This document shows positions 17,252 to 27,391 of a stretch of 49,653 bases of DNA, one piece after another. The position numbers and the translations under genes are program-made. Source of the stretch: an uncultured Caballeronia sp. (GTDB lineage: Bacteria; Pseudomonadota; Gammaproteobacteria; Burkholderiales; Burkholderiaceae); the NCBI GenBank assembly GCA_940588625.1, contig CALNPU010000003.1:1-49653 (forward strand), given 5' to 3'. Every line of letters begins with the position of its first letter. Within the stretch, counting starts at the first letter, position 1. Below the pieces are notes generated by a model. That model ran no database searches. It saw only the letters and a program-made list of their open reading frames with translations, and was not told the DNA's origin.

Positions 17252-17637
17252 CTAGTGCGTCACTCGCGTCACACCGCCGCTCGACAACAACCGAACTCGC
17301 TCGCCGGCCTGGAACACCTCCCGGTTGCGGTTTGCGTAATGGCGCGCATGTCGCTGTGTTATCCAGGCGCACGGTGATTCCAGTCCGTTCTGCGTTGCGA
17401 CGCCGTTCTCGACAGCATTCCTGCCACCGCACCCGCGATCCCACCGATGATCCCTGTCACGATCAAGCCACGCCCGCCGCCGCGCACGCTGTCGACGGTA
17501 CCCATGCGGACCGTTTCTTCGCGCTGGGCCTGTGACGCGGTGTATACATCGGGCGAACTGCTGTTATAGGCGCATCCCGTCATGGCGACTGAGCTGAAAA
17601 GCGCTGCTGCCAGCGCCATACGACTTGTTAACTTCAT
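17252..17637 (-). pseudogene. Glycine-zipper (SlyB/Pcp-type) outer-membrane lipoprotein, frameshifted
   Basis: It starts with a clear lipoprotein signal, MKLTSRMALAAALFSSVAMTGC, and the glycine-zipper segment GLIVTGIIGGIAGAVAG, but the frame is lost soon after. The expected C-terminal parts are found in other frames: GITVRLDN, then MRAITQTATG, then EVFQAGERVRLLSSGGVTRV with TH and a stop at 17252. At least three indels are needed. Such lipoproteins are anchored in the outer membrane and affect envelope integrity. Unless translated with shifts, only a truncated 92-residue product is possible. Confidence 0.82.
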
Positions 17638-17772
17638 GTTTCACTCCACAAAATTACGGCAGGCTGCTGAACGAATGGCCAACAGCCTGCCGCTCCGTGT
17701 CATTGCCGAAGCGTCGCCCAAATACGCTTCAATAACGCATTTCAACCTTCTTCACTGCACCGCTAAAAATCC

Positions 17773-18708
17773 TTAGAGTGCCGAACCAAACGCCTGCTCG
17801 AAGCGTTCGCCGATCTCGGCGCGCGTAGGCACGTAGGTCTGCGGCCCCTGATGTTCGATCTTCAGCGCACCCATCAGGCTAGCGAGACGGCCTGTTTTTG
17901 CCCAGCCCAGCTTGTTCTCGATGCCATACAGCAAGCCACCGCGGAACGCGTCGCCGCAACCGGTCGGATCGACGACCTTCTGCGCCTTCACGACCGGAAT
18001 TTCTTCGATACCTTCAGCGTGCAAAATCTGCGCGCCATGTTCGCCGCGCGTAATCACGAGTGCTTCCACACGGCTCAGCATTTCGTTGATCGACCAGCCG
18101 GTCTTGTTGCTCAACAATTTTGCCTCGTAGTCGTTGACTGCCACGTATGTAGCAAGTTCAATCATGCGACAAAGTTGCACACCTTCGAGAATCGGCAGGC
18201 CCTGGCCCGGATCGAAGACGAACGGCACGCCCACCGCCGCCAGTTCCTCGACGTGCTGGCGCATGCCGTCGGCGCCGTCCGGTGCCACGATACCCAGGGT
18301 GACGCCCTTGGTTTCGCCAGCGTGGTTCAGGTGCGAATCCATCATTGCGCCTGGGTGAAACGCGGTGATCTGGTTGTTCCCGAGATCGGTGGTAATGAAG
18401 CATTGGGCCGAGTGCTGGTCGGGCAGCACGCGCACATACTCTTTCGACAAACCCAGCGCATCGAAACGATCAAGATAAAGCTGGGCGTCGGCTTTGCCGA
18501 GGGTCGCCATGATCTTCGCGTCGCCGCCGAGCAGGTTCAGCGCGTAGGCAATGTTGCCCGCGCACCCGCCGAAGTTGCGCCGCATCGTGGGGACGAGGAA
18601 GCTGATGTTCAACTGGTGCACCTGGTCCGGCAGGATGTGGTCGCCGAAGCGGCCCTGGAACGTCATGATGTTGTCGTAGGCGAGCGAGCCGCAGATAAGC
18701 GTAGACAC
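17773..18708 (-). CDS. PfkB-family carbohydrate/adenosine-type kinase
   Basis: A 311-residue ribokinase-family sugar or nucleoside kinase. The PfkB signature near the end reads DPTGCGDAFRGGLLYGIENK, containing the catalytic aspartate and anion hole. The N-terminal substrate region has GGCAGNIAYALNLLGGDAKI. Orthologues in Burkholderia are annotated as carbohydrate kinase or adenosine kinase; the substrate cannot be settled from sequence. I used the GTG at 18706-18708 (protein MSTLICGSLAYDNIMTFQGR) with AGGGA upstream; the frame is open to 18795 without similarity. Intact. Confidence 0.85.
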   Translation of the reverse strand: MSTLICGSLAYDNIMTFQGRFGDHILPDQVHQLNISFLVPTMRRNFGGCAGNIAYALNLLGGDAKIMATLGKADAQLYLDRFDALGLSKEYVRVLPDQHSAQCFITTDLGNNQITAFHPGAMMDSHLNHAGETKGVTLGIVAPDGADGMRQHVEELAAVGVPFVFDPGQGLPILEGVQLCRMIELATYVAVNDYEAKLLSNKTGWSINEMLSRVEALVITRGEHGAQILHAEGIEEIPVVKAQKVVDPTGCGDAFRGGLLYGIENKLGWAKTGRLASLMGALKIEHQGPQTYVPTRAEIGERFEQAFGSAL

Positions 18709-18963
18709 TGGCGAAATCCCTGAAAATAAATCGATAAAAGTGCGCGCAGGTTTGAATTCCTGAGCACGTGCATGCCCGCATGAAACGCTGCGCATTCGTC
18801 ACGCGGCGGGTGTTCCACCTCGTCACGGATGCGCATGTCGCGTACGGTCTTGCGGGTCGAAACCGTTACGGTTGACTGAATAACGTCCCGGCTTTAGGCT
18901 TTAGGTAGTCCGGCGTGGCGAACAACAGTAGATCGGGATGCGGCTCGCCGCTGGTCAGAGGCA

Positions 18964-18983
18964 GCAGGCCGCAACCGGCCTGC
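18964..18983. repeat. Hairpin between tpx and the PfkB kinase
   Basis: GCAGGCCG at 18964-18971 and CGGCCTGC at 18976-18983 with a CAAC loop, 19 bp beyond the tpx stop. No U-tract on the minus strand, so only a possible tpx terminator. The rest of 18709-19001 shows no gene. Confidence 0.4.
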
Positions 18984-19001
18984 GCTTCTTCTTCGACGTA
19001 C

Positions 19002-19502
19002 TTACTTCAACGCGGCCAGCGCTGCATCGTAGTTCGGCTCGTTCTTGATTTCTGGAACGAGTTCCGAGTACAGCACCTTGTCGTTTTCATCGACACCACC
19101 ACTGCGCGCGCCGTCAGGCCCGTCAGCGGTCCGCTCGCGACATCGGACACCGTAGGCCTTCGCGAAGTCGTGGCCGCGGAACGTCGATGCCGTCACCACG
19201 TTCTCGATGCCTTCCGTTGTGCAGAAGTGCGTTGCCGCGAATGGCAGGTCGCCCCACACAACCACGACCACGGTGTTGTCGAGTCCGGCTGCGGCAACGT
19301 TGAACTTGCGTGTGGAGGTGGCGCACGTCGGCGTGTCGAGGCTCGGCACGATGTTCAGGACCTTGTGCTTGCCGGCGAAGCTCGCCAGCGTCATGTTGCC
19401 CAGGTTCTTGCCGACCAGGGTGAAATCGGCTGCTTTTGCACCAGCTGCCGGGAACGTGCCTGCCACGTCGATCAGGTTGCCGCCGAGGGTAACTTGGCTC
19501 AT
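19002..19502 (-). CDS. tpx: Thiol peroxidase with a frameshifted, restored segment
   Basis: An atypical 2-Cys peroxiredoxin that reduces lipid and hydrogen peroxides with thioredoxin. From the ATG at 19500-19502 ([15 protein letters not shown]) it has 166 residues, normal for the family. The peroxidatic cysteine is C60 in [12 protein letters not shown] and the resolving cysteine C94 in THFCTTEG. Odd feature: residues about 118-136 read [20 protein letters not shown], whereas the shifted frame of the same DNA gives [17 protein letters not shown], the usual family sequence. An extra base near 19147 and a loss near 19096 therefore cancel out. The catalytic residues remain, but a core strand is replaced, so activity is doubtful; it may be a pseudogene. 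Confidence 0.75.
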   Translation of the reverse strand: MSQVTLGGNLIDVAGTFPAAGAKAADFTLVGKNLGNMTLASFAGKHKVLNIVPSLDTPTCATSTRKFNVAAAGLDNTVVVVVWGDLPFAATHFCTTEGIENVVTASTFRGHDFAKAYGVRCRERTADGPDGARSGGVDENDKVLYSELVPEIKNEPNYDAALAALK

Positions 19503-19650
19503 GTCTACTCCAGAAAGTGTCTGCTGTTCAGGGAATGTGCGCATCGCTCGGCCGGGGACGGACAAGTGACACGCGCGGAAAACGACGACCGGCTAATTAC
19601 AGAAACGCGTAGAAAACGGTTAAGCGTGAAAGCGCAGGAGCACACGCGTG

Positions 19651-20823
19651 TCAGGGATAAAAAGATATGCACGCGATAATTCGCCGCGACCACGTCGCCG
19701 GTATCGAGCCGAACGATTACTGGCTGCGTACTGCGCGCGGGCAGGCCGCACCGATCACCGTGCCGGACGCGCGTAGTCTTGCGGCCACAGGACACGCCGG
19801 ATCGCGACGTTATTCTTGTCGTCGAGGAGAGTGAGCTCCAGCGCTGGATACGTGATCGCCACGTCGAAGCGATTGCGCAGCGAGAGTTTCAGTTCAAGCT
19901 TGTGCGAGCCATCCACCTGGCGCAGACTGGAGTTCTTGATCTGCAAGCCGTCGATATCCCGCGGTGACGCGACCACGCAGCCAATTTGCTCGCGGGCTTG
20001 CGCGAAAAGCGGTTGTGAGGCGGGCCAGTAGACCATCACGGTCTCCCGTTCCCACCATGCGGCCTGCGCGAGCAGCGTGACGAGCAGCACGAGTGCAATC
20101 AGCGAGCCGATGATTTTCCACACGATTCCCGAACGGGCCGGCGCGCGCGTTTCACGGATAACGGGGAACGGCTCCGCAGCCGGTTCGGAACGGGGGACGG
20201 TATCGGCGGGGCGGTGGGGTGCGGACGCTTCCGGCTCCGGCCGCGGTGCGCTCCGGCCGACAAACGGCTCGGTGCGCGACTCGTTGAGCGCTTCGTTTTC
20301 AGTTCGGCCAATGAAGGGATCGGTACGGGACTCCTTCAGCAAATTGCCTTCCATACGGCGCACGAACGGGTCGACGCGTTTGGGGGTATCGGCGGGTGCT
20401 TTCGCCTGTGCTTCGGCTTCAGCGCGATTGACCGCTTGCCACGGAGATCCGGCGCGTCCTTCGCCCGGAAAATCGTTCTCTGCGCGCGTGCGCGACAGCG
20501 CTTCGGCAGCAGCGAGTCCCGCAAGCGGTTCCTCGCTGGCTGACGGAGTTTGAGCCGCTTCGGTTTGAGGCGCGAGGGCGGTATTGGAGGCGAACGTGTG
20601 CAACGGAATGCCCAGCGCGTCACGCTTGCCGCTCGCGACCTCGACGCTCGACTTCTCCGGCCAGCCCGGTCAGGACGATTTCGTCGCGGTCGAATTGATA
20701 ATGCGCGGCGCCGAAGATTTCCTGGCAATGACCGCAACGCACGCGGCCGTCATGTGGCGCGAGTAGATGCGGGTCCAGACGGAACACCGTTTCGCAGTGG
20801 GGACAGCGGGTTGCCAGCGCCAT
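19651..20823 (-). pseudogene. Zinc-ribbon / DUF3426 membrane protein, frameshifted
   Basis: An MJ0042-type zinc ribbon opens the gene, CPHCETVFRLDPHLLAPHDG then VRCGHCQEIF (two CxxC pairs), from the ATG at 20823. The frame changes near 20640 after LTGLAGEV. The next frame carries a long proline/glutamate-rich region with four repeats of the type xESRTDPFIGR, one transmembrane segment (IVWKIIGSLIALVLLVTLLA) and the DUF3426 domain to VLWPQDYARP. Two lost G residues shift the end into PARSTQPVIVRLDTGDVVAA, and an extra T in a T-run removes the normal HIFYP end (TGA at 19651). Function unknown; the position between prmA and tpx is conserved in Burkholderia. At least four indels. Confidence 0.83.
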
Positions 20824-20871
20824 ATGTAGCCGACGAAGGCCAGAGGCCGGCAGATGGACGATGGCGCTATT

Positions 20872-21774
20872 CTAAAGACTTTCGCGGCGGGTACCCGCAA
20901 GACACACCCAGCCTTCGTGTTCACGCCATACGCTGATGTCGATCCAGCGTGCATAGACCGCCGCCACTTCGTCCGCCTGGCGAGCCAGAATGCCCGACAA
21001 CGCAATGCGTCCGCCCGGTTTTACGCGTGCTGCAAGCATTGACGCCATCAGCTTCAGCAGGTTCGACAGAATGTTCGCGACCACGATGTCGAACTGCCCT
21101 TCGGGGAGATCGGTGGGCAGGCCGTAGGTGACTTCGGCGTGATTGCGCTCGCTATTTTGACGCGCGGATTCCACGGCTTGCGGGTCGATATCGATACCAA
21201 TCACCGGGTTCGCACCGCATTTCTTCGCCAGGATAGCGAGGATGCCGGAACCGCAACCGTAATCGAGCACGGATTGGTTTTGCGCGACCGATTGCTCGAG
21301 CCATTCCATGCACAACCGCGTGGTCGGATGGCTGCCGGTGCCGAACGCCAGGCCTGGATCGAGTTCGAGCACGAGCGCGTCGGGATCGAGCGCTGCGTGC
21401 CACGACGGTACGACCCAGATCCGCTTGCCGATAGGAATGGGATCGAACTGGGATTGCGTGAGGCGCACCCAGTCCTGATCTTCCACATCGCGCAACGTGA
21501 ACGCCGGCGTGTCCTTCAAGCCAATTTCATTCGCCGCCGCCGCGAGCAGCAAGGCGGGATCGGCGTCATCGGCAAGAAGCGCGACTACGCGCGAGCGATT
21601 CCACGCCTTTTGATCCGGCGTGAGGCCGGGCTCGCCGAACAACGGCTGTTCGTCGGGAGTATCGGCGTCGGCATCTTCCACTGATACCGACAGCGCGCCC
21701 AACTCCAGCAGCGCATCCGACAACGCCTCCGCGTGTTCCCGGTCCAGCTTGGCGATCAATTTCCGGTAGCTCAT
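20872..21774 (-). CDS. prmA: Ribosomal protein L11 methyltransferase
   Basis: Trimethylates ribosomal protein L11 using S-adenosylmethionine. At 300 residues it has the family's N-terminal substrate domain ([20 protein letters not shown]) and the Rossmann-type methyltransferase domain with motif [18 protein letters not shown] and motif [15 protein letters not shown]. Further family features are [20 protein letters not shown]. It follows accC by 21 bp in the same direction, a layout usual in beta-proteobacteria. Intact. Confidence 0.95.
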   Translation of the reverse strand: MSYRKLIAKLDREHAEALSDALLELGALSVSVEDADADTPDEQPLFGEPGLTPDQKAWNRSRVVALLADDADPALLLAAAANEIGLKDTPAFTLRDVEDQDWVRLTQSQFDPIPIGKRIWVVPSWHAALDPDALVLELDPGLAFGTGSHPTTRLCMEWLEQSVAQNQSVLDYGCGSGILAILAKKCGANPVIGIDIDPQAVESARQNSERNHAEVTYGLPTDLPEGQFDIVVANILSNLLKLMASMLAARVKPGGRIALSGILARQADEVAAVYARWIDISVWREHEGWVCLAGTRRESL

Positions 21775-21795
21775 CTTGAAGCCTTGCTTATTGCG

Positions 21796-23178
21796 TTATT
21801 GCGCCGTGTCTTCTTCCGCGACGGCAGCTGCCGCCTTGCGCGCAGCGAGTTTGTTTTCGAGATAGTGAATGCTCGTGCCGCCTTCGACGAACTTCGCATC
21901 GATCATTATCTCGCGATGCAGCGGGATGTTGGTCGAGATGCCTTCCACCACCATTTCCGACAATGCGATGCGCATGCGGTTGATCGCCTGCTCGCGAGTC
22001 GCGCCGTACGAGATCAGCTTGCCGATCATCGAGTCGTAGTTCGGCGGCACGAAATAGCCGTTGTACGCATGCGAATCCACACGAATTCCCGGGCCACCCG
22101 GCGAATGCCATGACGTGAGACGTCCCGGCGACGGCGTGAACTTGAACGGATCTTCCGCGTTGATCCGGCATTCGATCGCGTGACCGCGAAACACAATGTC
22201 CTTCTGGCGGAACGCGAGTTTTTCTCCGGCTGCAATACGAATCTGTTCCTGCACGATATCGACGTCGGTAATCAGCTCCGTCACAGGATGCTCGACCTGA
22301 ACACGCGTGTTCATTTCGATGAAATAGAACTCGTTGTTCTCGTACAGGAATTCGAACGTACCCGCACCAAGATAACCCATCTTCTTGCAGGCGTCGGCGC
22401 AACGATCGCCGATCCGGTCGATCAACCGACGCGCAATACCCGGCGCCGGCGCTTCTTCAATCACCTTCTGGTGACGGCGCTGCATGGAGCAATCGCGTTC
22501 ACCGAGCCAGATCGCATTGCGGAACGAATCGGCGAGAATCTGGATTTCGATATGCCGCGGGTTCTCCAGGAATTTTTCCATGTAGACCTGCGGATTGCCG
22601 AACGCGCGGTCGGCTTCTTCACGGGTCATGTTCACCGCGTTCACCAGCGCCGCTTCGGTGTGCACCACTCGCATGCCACGACCACCGCCGCCGCCTGCTG
22701 CCTTGATGATCACCGGGTAACCGATCATGCGGGCAATCTTCACGATTTCCTTCGGATCGTCGGGCAATGCGCCTTCTGAACCCGGGACGCACGGCACGCC
22801 CGTCTTGATCATCGTTTGCTTGGCGGAGACTTTGTCGCCCATCAGGCGGATGGTTTCCGGGCGCGGTCCGATGAACGTGAAGCCGGATTGCTCGACGCGC
22901 TCCGCAAAATCCGCGTTCTCCGACAAGAAACCGTAGCCGGGGTGGATCGCTTCGGCATCGGTGACTTCGGCCGCGCTGATCAGCGCCGGCATATTCAGGT
23001 AGCTGAGGTTGGACGGAGCCGGGCCGATACACACGGCTTCATCGGCCAACTTCACGTACTTGGCTTCTTTATCGGCTTCCGAGTAGACGATAACCGTCTT
23101 GACGCCTAGCTCGCGGCATGCCCGCTGGATTCGAAGCGCGATTTCGCCACGGTTCGCAATGAGGATTTTTTCGAACAT
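21796..23178 (-). CDS. accC: Acetyl-CoA carboxylase, biotin carboxylase subunit
   Basis: ATP-dependent carboxylation of the biotin on AccB, the first half reaction of fatty acid synthesis. At 460 residues it begins [20 protein letters not shown] (ATG 23176-23178; upstream in-frame codons to 23316 lack similarity). The ATP-grasp glycine loop is [14 protein letters not shown]; other conserved segments are [18 protein letters not shown] and [14 protein letters not shown]. The C terminus has an Ala/Glu tail beyond the domain. It follows accB by 178 bp. Intact, as expected for an essential enzyme. Confidence 0.97.
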   Translation of the reverse strand: MFEKILIANRGEIALRIQRACRELGVKTVIVYSEADKEAKYVKLADEAVCIGPAPSNLSYLNMPALISAAEVTDAEAIHPGYGFLSENADFAERVEQSGFTFIGPRPETIRLMGDKVSAKQTMIKTGVPCVPGSEGALPDDPKEIVKIARMIGYPVIIKAAGGGGGRGMRVVHTEAALVNAVNMTREEADRAFGNPQVYMEKFLENPRHIEIQILADSFRNAIWLGERDCSMQRRHQKVIEEAPAPGIARRLIDRIGDRCADACKKMGYLGAGTFEFLYENNEFYFIEMNTRVQVEHPVTELITDVDIVQEQIRIAAGEKLAFRQKDIVFRGHAIECRINAEDPFKFTPSPGRLTSWHSPGGPGIRVDSHAYNGYFVPPNYDSMIGKLISYGATREQAINRMRIALSEMVVEGISTNIPLHREIMIDAKFVEGGTSIHYLENKLAARKAAAAVAEEDTAQ

Positions 23179-23356
23179 AGCAAGGTTTCGACTCATCGAT
23201 GGAGCGCCGGGACGGTTGTCCGTGGCGTTCTCCTGGGAGATCGGCGGCGCGTCTCGCCGGTTAGTCTGGCTAATCAGGCGAGCGCCCGGATGCTGCAGCC
23301 ACCGGCTTGGGCGCATGGGAACTGAATACGCTTTCGTCTGGTGGCATCGCGGGAAA

Positions 23357-23794
23357 TCAATCGCCGATCACGAACAGCGGCTGACCGTACTCGACAGCCT
23401 GGCCGTTCTCGACCAGGATTTCCTTCACGACGCCCGACTTGTCCGACTCGATTTCATTCAGCAGCTTCATGGCTTCGATGATGCATAGCGTCTGGCCTTC
23501 CTTGACCGTATCGCCGACCTGCACGAACGCATCGGCGCCCGGCGACGGCGCGCGGTAGAACGAGCCGACCATCGGCGACATCACGACGTGGCCTTGCGGC
23601 ACGACGGCGTCCGGCTGACCGTATTGCGGCGCTTGCTGCATCGGGCCTTGCGGCATGTACTGCGAGGCTTGCATGTAGACCGGCGCGGCATTCTTGACGA
23701 TGCGAACCTTGCCTTCGCCTTCAGTGACTTCCAGTTCCGAGATGCCGGATTCCGAGACGAGGTCGATAAGAGTTTTAAGTTTACGAAGGTCCAT
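23357..23794 (-). CDS. accB: Acetyl-CoA carboxylase, biotin carboxyl carrier protein
   Basis: A 145-residue carrier protein of acetyl-CoA carboxylase. The N-terminal part ([20 protein letters not shown]) is followed by a Pro/Gln/Met-rich linker (about residues 48-68, [20 protein letters not shown]) and the biotinyl domain, with the biotinylated lysine at K110 in [13 protein letters not shown]. It ends [12 protein letters not shown] as in the family. I used the ATG at 23792-23794; upstream in-frame sequence is not conserved. Part of the aroQ-accB-accC-prmA run. Intact. Confidence 0.97.
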   Translation of the reverse strand: MDLRKLKTLIDLVSESGISELEVTEGEGKVRIVKNAAPVYMQASQYMPQGPMQQAPQYGQPDAVVPQGHVVMSPMVGSFYRAPSPGADAFVQVGDTVKEGQTLCIIEAMKLLNEIESDKSGVVKEILVENGQAVEYGQPLFVIGD

Positions 23795-23949
23795 CGAAAA
23801 TTCCCCTTTCAATGCTTGGTGACCGGAAGCATTTTCCGGTGCTTGACTTGGTAGTTGGGTGCCGCCGACGGGAGCGTTGTCCAATGTTGCGGACGTGCAT
23901 TCCACATCGCGTTGTGCGAGCAGTTCAATTGCCTTGAGCAGATCGCGAC

Positions 23950-24402
23950 TCAAGCGCGTGGCTTTTCAGCAAGATGCTCGAGAGCGAAATCGAGCGCGTA
24001 CAGATAGCCTTTCCAGCCTAGGCCGCAAATCACGGCTTCGGCCAGATCGGAGAAATAGGAGTGGTGCCGGAAAGCTTCCCTCTTGTGCACGTTCGACAAA
24101 TGAATCTCGATGAACGGCAGCGCGACGCCCGCGAGGGCGTCGCGGATCGCGATGCTCGTGTGCGTATACGCAGCGGGATTGATCAGCACGAAGTCCACCT
24201 GTTCGGTCAGCGCCTTCTGAATGCGGTCCACGATCACGCCTTCATGATTGCTCTGGAACGAAGACAATTCCGCGCCGGCCGCCTGTGCCTTGTCTGCTAG
24301 CGCCTTATCGATCTCTGCAAGCGTTACCCAACCGTAGACATCCGGTTCGCGGGTGCCTAGCAGATTAAGATTTGGGCCGTGCATCACCAGCAATTGTGAC
24401 AT
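23950..24402 (-). CDS. aroQ: 3-dehydroquinate dehydratase, type II
   Basis: Third step of the shikimate pathway, 3-dehydroquinate to 3-dehydroshikimate. At 150 residues it shows the flexible-lid motif [17 protein letters not shown] with the catalytic arginine and tyrosine, [17 protein letters not shown], and the histidine region [20 protein letters not shown]. First gene of the block with accB and accC. A second shikimate gene, aroE, lies intact at 30169. Intact. Confidence 0.95.
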   Translation of the reverse strand: MSQLLVMHGPNLNLLGTREPDVYGWVTLAEIDKALADKAQAAGAELSSFQSNHEGVIVDRIQKALTEQVDFVLINPAAYTHTSIAIRDALAGVALPFIEIHLSNVHKREAFRHHSYFSDLAEAVICGLGWKGYLYALDFALEHLAEKPRA

Positions 24403-24605
24403 AATGGCTTTGGTTTGTGCGGAGTTTGGCGCACTTTAGCGCCCTTTATAGAATTTTGTCTAGTTTTACGACCTGCCGGAGGGCGGGTTCAGGCATCCGG
24501 GGAGGTCTTATACGCGCATTTTGCACATATTGTCGTGCAAAGTTTCTTGAAATGACGGTATCTCCCGGCGAACGATATCGCTTTGCGCGGGAACAAACGG
24601 GCGTC

Positions 24606-25157
24606 TTATAGGGCGTCGAGCGTCGCTTTCAGCTCTTTTGGATCGACTTCGCCGAGTTTTGTCGAACGAATCACCCCTTTCGCGTCGATGACGACGGTGA
24701 AGGGGAGCGCACCCGCGTTATTGCCGAAACTGCGCGCGAGGTCGGCGCCGCTGAAGCCCGCTACGTAGATGGGGTAATCGACGGGTACCTTTTGAAGAAA
24801 GGCGTTTACGTTTTTCTCGGAGTCGACGCCGAGACCAATGAACGTGATGCCTTTCTTCTCATATTCCCGATGAAGCGCCGCCAGTGTCGGCATTTCCTTC
24901 ACGCAGGGGCCGCACCACGACGCCCAGAAGTTCAACACTATTGGCTTGCCTTTGAACGAGGCGAGCGGTTGCTGTGTTCCGGCAGCATTTTGCAGCTGAG
25001 TTTTCCAGAGATCATCGACGGCGTTGCCGTTTGCTTTCGGCGTGAATTCGGCCGCCTGGCTGGTTTGGCCGCCGGTTATCAGGTGGCTGGTGTAGAAACC
25101 GCCGCCGGTTGCCGCGATGGCGACTACAAGGGCAGCAACAATGCGCATGGAACTCAT
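24606..25157 (-). CDS. TlpA-type thioredoxin-fold disulfide reductase
   Basis: A 183-residue exported or membrane-anchored thioredoxin-like protein: an N-terminal hydrophobic segment (MRIVAALVVAIAATGGGFYT) followed by the thioredoxin fold with active site NFWASWCGPCVKEMP at about residues 75-89 and the cis-proline in AGALPFTVVID. TlpA/ResA-type proteins reduce disulfides in the periplasm, often for cytochrome c maturation. The ATG at 25155-25157 overlaps the stop of the upstream gene by four bases (ATGA), so the two are translationally coupled. Intact. Partner unknown. Confidence 0.88.
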   Translation of the reverse strand: MSSMRIVAALVVAIAATGGGFYTSHLITGGQTSQAAEFTPKANGNAVDDLWKTQLQNAAGTQQPLASFKGKPIVLNFWASWCGPCVKEMPTLAALHREYEKKGITFIGLGVDSEKNVNAFLQKVPVDYPIYVAGFSGADLARSFGNNAGALPFTVVIDAKGVIRSTKLGEVDPKELKATLDAL

Positions 25158-25804
25158 AGAGAGGTGGCCGGTGTGGGGGCGGGCGGCTCATCGAGCAAGG
25201 CGCGCACGGCGGAAGCGCTTGCGCGTGCAAGCTTGCCCCGGCCGGCCGCGGGGACGGCGCCGCGCAGGTCGTTGGTGTCGTAGAGCGCGATATGAATGCC
25301 CATGGGTTCTTCGTTGCGCGACGGGCGCATCAGGAAGCTCAGGGTTTCAACGTAACCGCGGCCAGCGAAATGCCGCGTCTCGGAGACGTCGTATTGAACA
25401 TTCGCGTTCAGGAGATAGATAGCGACTTCCTTTGGGTTATCGCAGAAGCATTGCAGGTGGATATCCGAGTGTTCGCCTGTGGTGCCGGTCAGCACGGCGC
25501 CGGTCAGGTACGGATTGAACGGTTGGAGCCGTTGCATCCATTCGAGTGCGACTTCGCGCATGCGGCGCAGGACAGCGGGCTGGCTTTCGCTCTGGAAGAT
25601 CGCCTGATATTCGCGGATTTCTTCTTCGATCTGGCCATTATCCGGTAGCCATTCGCCGCCAATGCGCGTTTTGCCGACGACCTGCAGGGCGGCTTTGCGC
25701 TTGGCGGTGGAATAGTCGAGGCCGTCTTCGACGATCAGCCGCGCCGCCGCGATGGCGATTTCCTCGCGCACGCGCTGCGGATCGAAATGTGATTTTCGAA
25801 TCAT
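25154..25804 (-). CDS. Conserved hypothetical protein upstream of tlpA
   Basis: A 216-residue soluble protein starting MIRKSHFDPQRVREEIAIAA. I recognise it as a protein conserved in Burkholderia, where it is sometimes annotated, with little basis, as UDP-N-acetylmuramate-alanine ligase. The N-terminal third is helical; a central segment LTGAVLTGTTGEHSDIHLQC resembles the GS-containing turn of nucleotidyltransferase folds, but catalytic residues are not clear. The Ala/Pro-rich tail is probably disordered. It is divergent from mpl and overlaps tlpA by four bases. Intact; function unknown. Confidence 0.7.
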   Translation of the reverse strand: MIRKSHFDPQRVREEIAIAAARLIVEDGLDYSTAKRKAALQVVGKTRIGGEWLPDNGQIEEEIREYQAIFQSESQPAVLRRMREVALEWMQRLQPFNPYLTGAVLTGTTGEHSDIHLQCFCDNPKEVAIYLLNANVQYDVSETRHFAGRGYVETLSFLMRPSRNEEPMGIHIALYDTNDLRGAVPAAGRGKLARASASAVRALLDEPPAPTPATSL

Positions 25805-25969
25805 GGAGGAATGATACCGGAGATAGGTTTTCGATCACGGGTGTACCGACGGAACCCCGGGCTGCCGGCAAAAATCCGCGCCCATCCGTCAGTTATAATG
25901 TACCGGGGCGTCGGAATACCTCACTCATTCCCCCGTGCTAACGGCCCTCCCGCCACGAACACACGCTTT

Positions 25970-27391
25970 ATGCACATTCACATCATCCTCGGTATCTGCG
26001 GCACATTCATGGGTGGCCTCGTGGTCCTCGCCCGCGAAGCGGGTCACCGCCGCGTCACCGGCTGCGACGCCGGCGTTTATCCGCCAATGAGCACCCAGCT
26101 CGAAGCGCAGGGCATTGAGCTGATCGAGGGCTACGGCGTCGAGCAAATCGCGCTCGAACCAGATTTATTTGTATGTAGTGGGCAATGTAGTTACGCGCGG
26201 CAATCCCCTGATGGAAGCTATTCTCGATCACGGCTTGCCCTACAAGTCCGGCCCGCAATGGCTGGGCGAACACGTGCTGAACGGAAAATGGGGCTTGCGG
26301 TTGCCGGCAAGCACGGCAAGACCACCACCAGCTCCATGCTGGCCTGGCTGCTCGAAGACGCCGGCATGAATCCGGGATTCCTGATCGGCGGCGTGCCCCT
26401 GAATTTCGGCATCTCGGCACGGCTCACGGATTCAAGTTTCTTCGTGATCGAAGCCGACGAATACGACACCGCTTTCTTCGATAAACGCTCCAAGTTTGTT
26501 CACTATCGCCCGCGCACGGCCGTGCTGAACAAACTTGAATTCGATCACGCGGATATCTTCGGATATCTTCCCGAATCTCGGCGCTATCGAGACCCAATTT
26601 CATCATCTGGTGCGTACAGTGCCCGGCATCGGGCGGATTGTGATGAACGGCCGTGAGCCCGCGCTCGAACGCGTGTTGACACGCGGCTGCTGGTCCGGCG
26701 TCGAGCGCTTCGGCGTGCAAGGCGGCTGGGAAGCGCTGCCAGCGAGCGAGGGTGTTGCCGTCGACGAGCAGTTCGCCGTGTACTGGGAAGGTGAGCGCCT
26801 GGGCGTGGTCAACTGGCAAGTCCAAGGCGAGCATAATCAAACGAATGCGCTGGCGGTGATCGCGGCGGCGAGTTCAGTAGGCGTTCCGCCCGTGCAGGCG
26901 ACGCAATCGCTGAGCACGTTCCGGAACGTGAAACGTCGGATGGAAGTGAAGGGCAGCGTGGACGGCGTGACCGTCTACGACACCTTCGCGTATCACCCCA
27001 CCGCGATCGAAACAACGGTAGTGGGCTTGCGGACGCGCATTGGCGCAAATAGCCGCATCCTGGCCGTCCTCGAACCGCGTTCGAACACGATGAAACTCGG
27101 CACCATGAAGGCGCAATTGCCGGACAGTCTCGCTGACGCCGACCTGGTTTTCGGCTACGGCGCGCACGAAGGCCGCGACAAGCTCGGCTGGGACCTGCAC
27201 GCGGCGCTGGCGCCGCTCGGCAACAAAGCCCAGGCGCGTTCAGCGACCTCTCGGCGCTCGTCAAGTTGGTCGCCGCCGCAGCCCGCCCGGGAGACCACGT
27301 GCTCGTGATGAGCAACGGCGGTTTCGGTGGCGTGCACCAGAAGCTGCTCGATGCGCTGTCGGCGCGGCCGGTCACCAAGGAGCGGGCGTGA
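25970..27391 (+). pseudogene. mpl: Mpl murein peptide ligase, broken by duplication and frameshifts
   Basis: Mpl attaches recycled L-Ala-gamma-D-Glu-mDAP tripeptide to UDP-MurNAc. The start MHIHIILGICGTFMGGLVVL (ATG 25970) is in one frame. From about 26165 the family sequence VVGNVVTRGNPLMEAILDHG continues in another frame, and the first frame returns at LAVAGKHGKTTTSSMLAWLL. A 10-bp tandem duplication at 26551-26570 shifts the frame again after EFDHADIFG, the correct frame resuming NLGAIETQFHHLVRTVPGIG. Near 27235 two extra bases (GC) shift the end, the true frame giving FSDLSALVKLVAAAARPGDH to TGA at 27389-27391. The ATP-binding GTHGKTT is GKHGKTT. At least four lesions. It overlaps the next start by GTGA. 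Confidence 0.88.
26551..26570 (+). repeat. 10-bp tandem duplication inside mpl
   Basis: GGATATCTTC occurs twice in direct succession. Removing one copy restores the reading frame from EFDHADIF into NLGAIETQFHHLV, so this duplication is itself the frameshift mutation. Confidence 0.92.
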
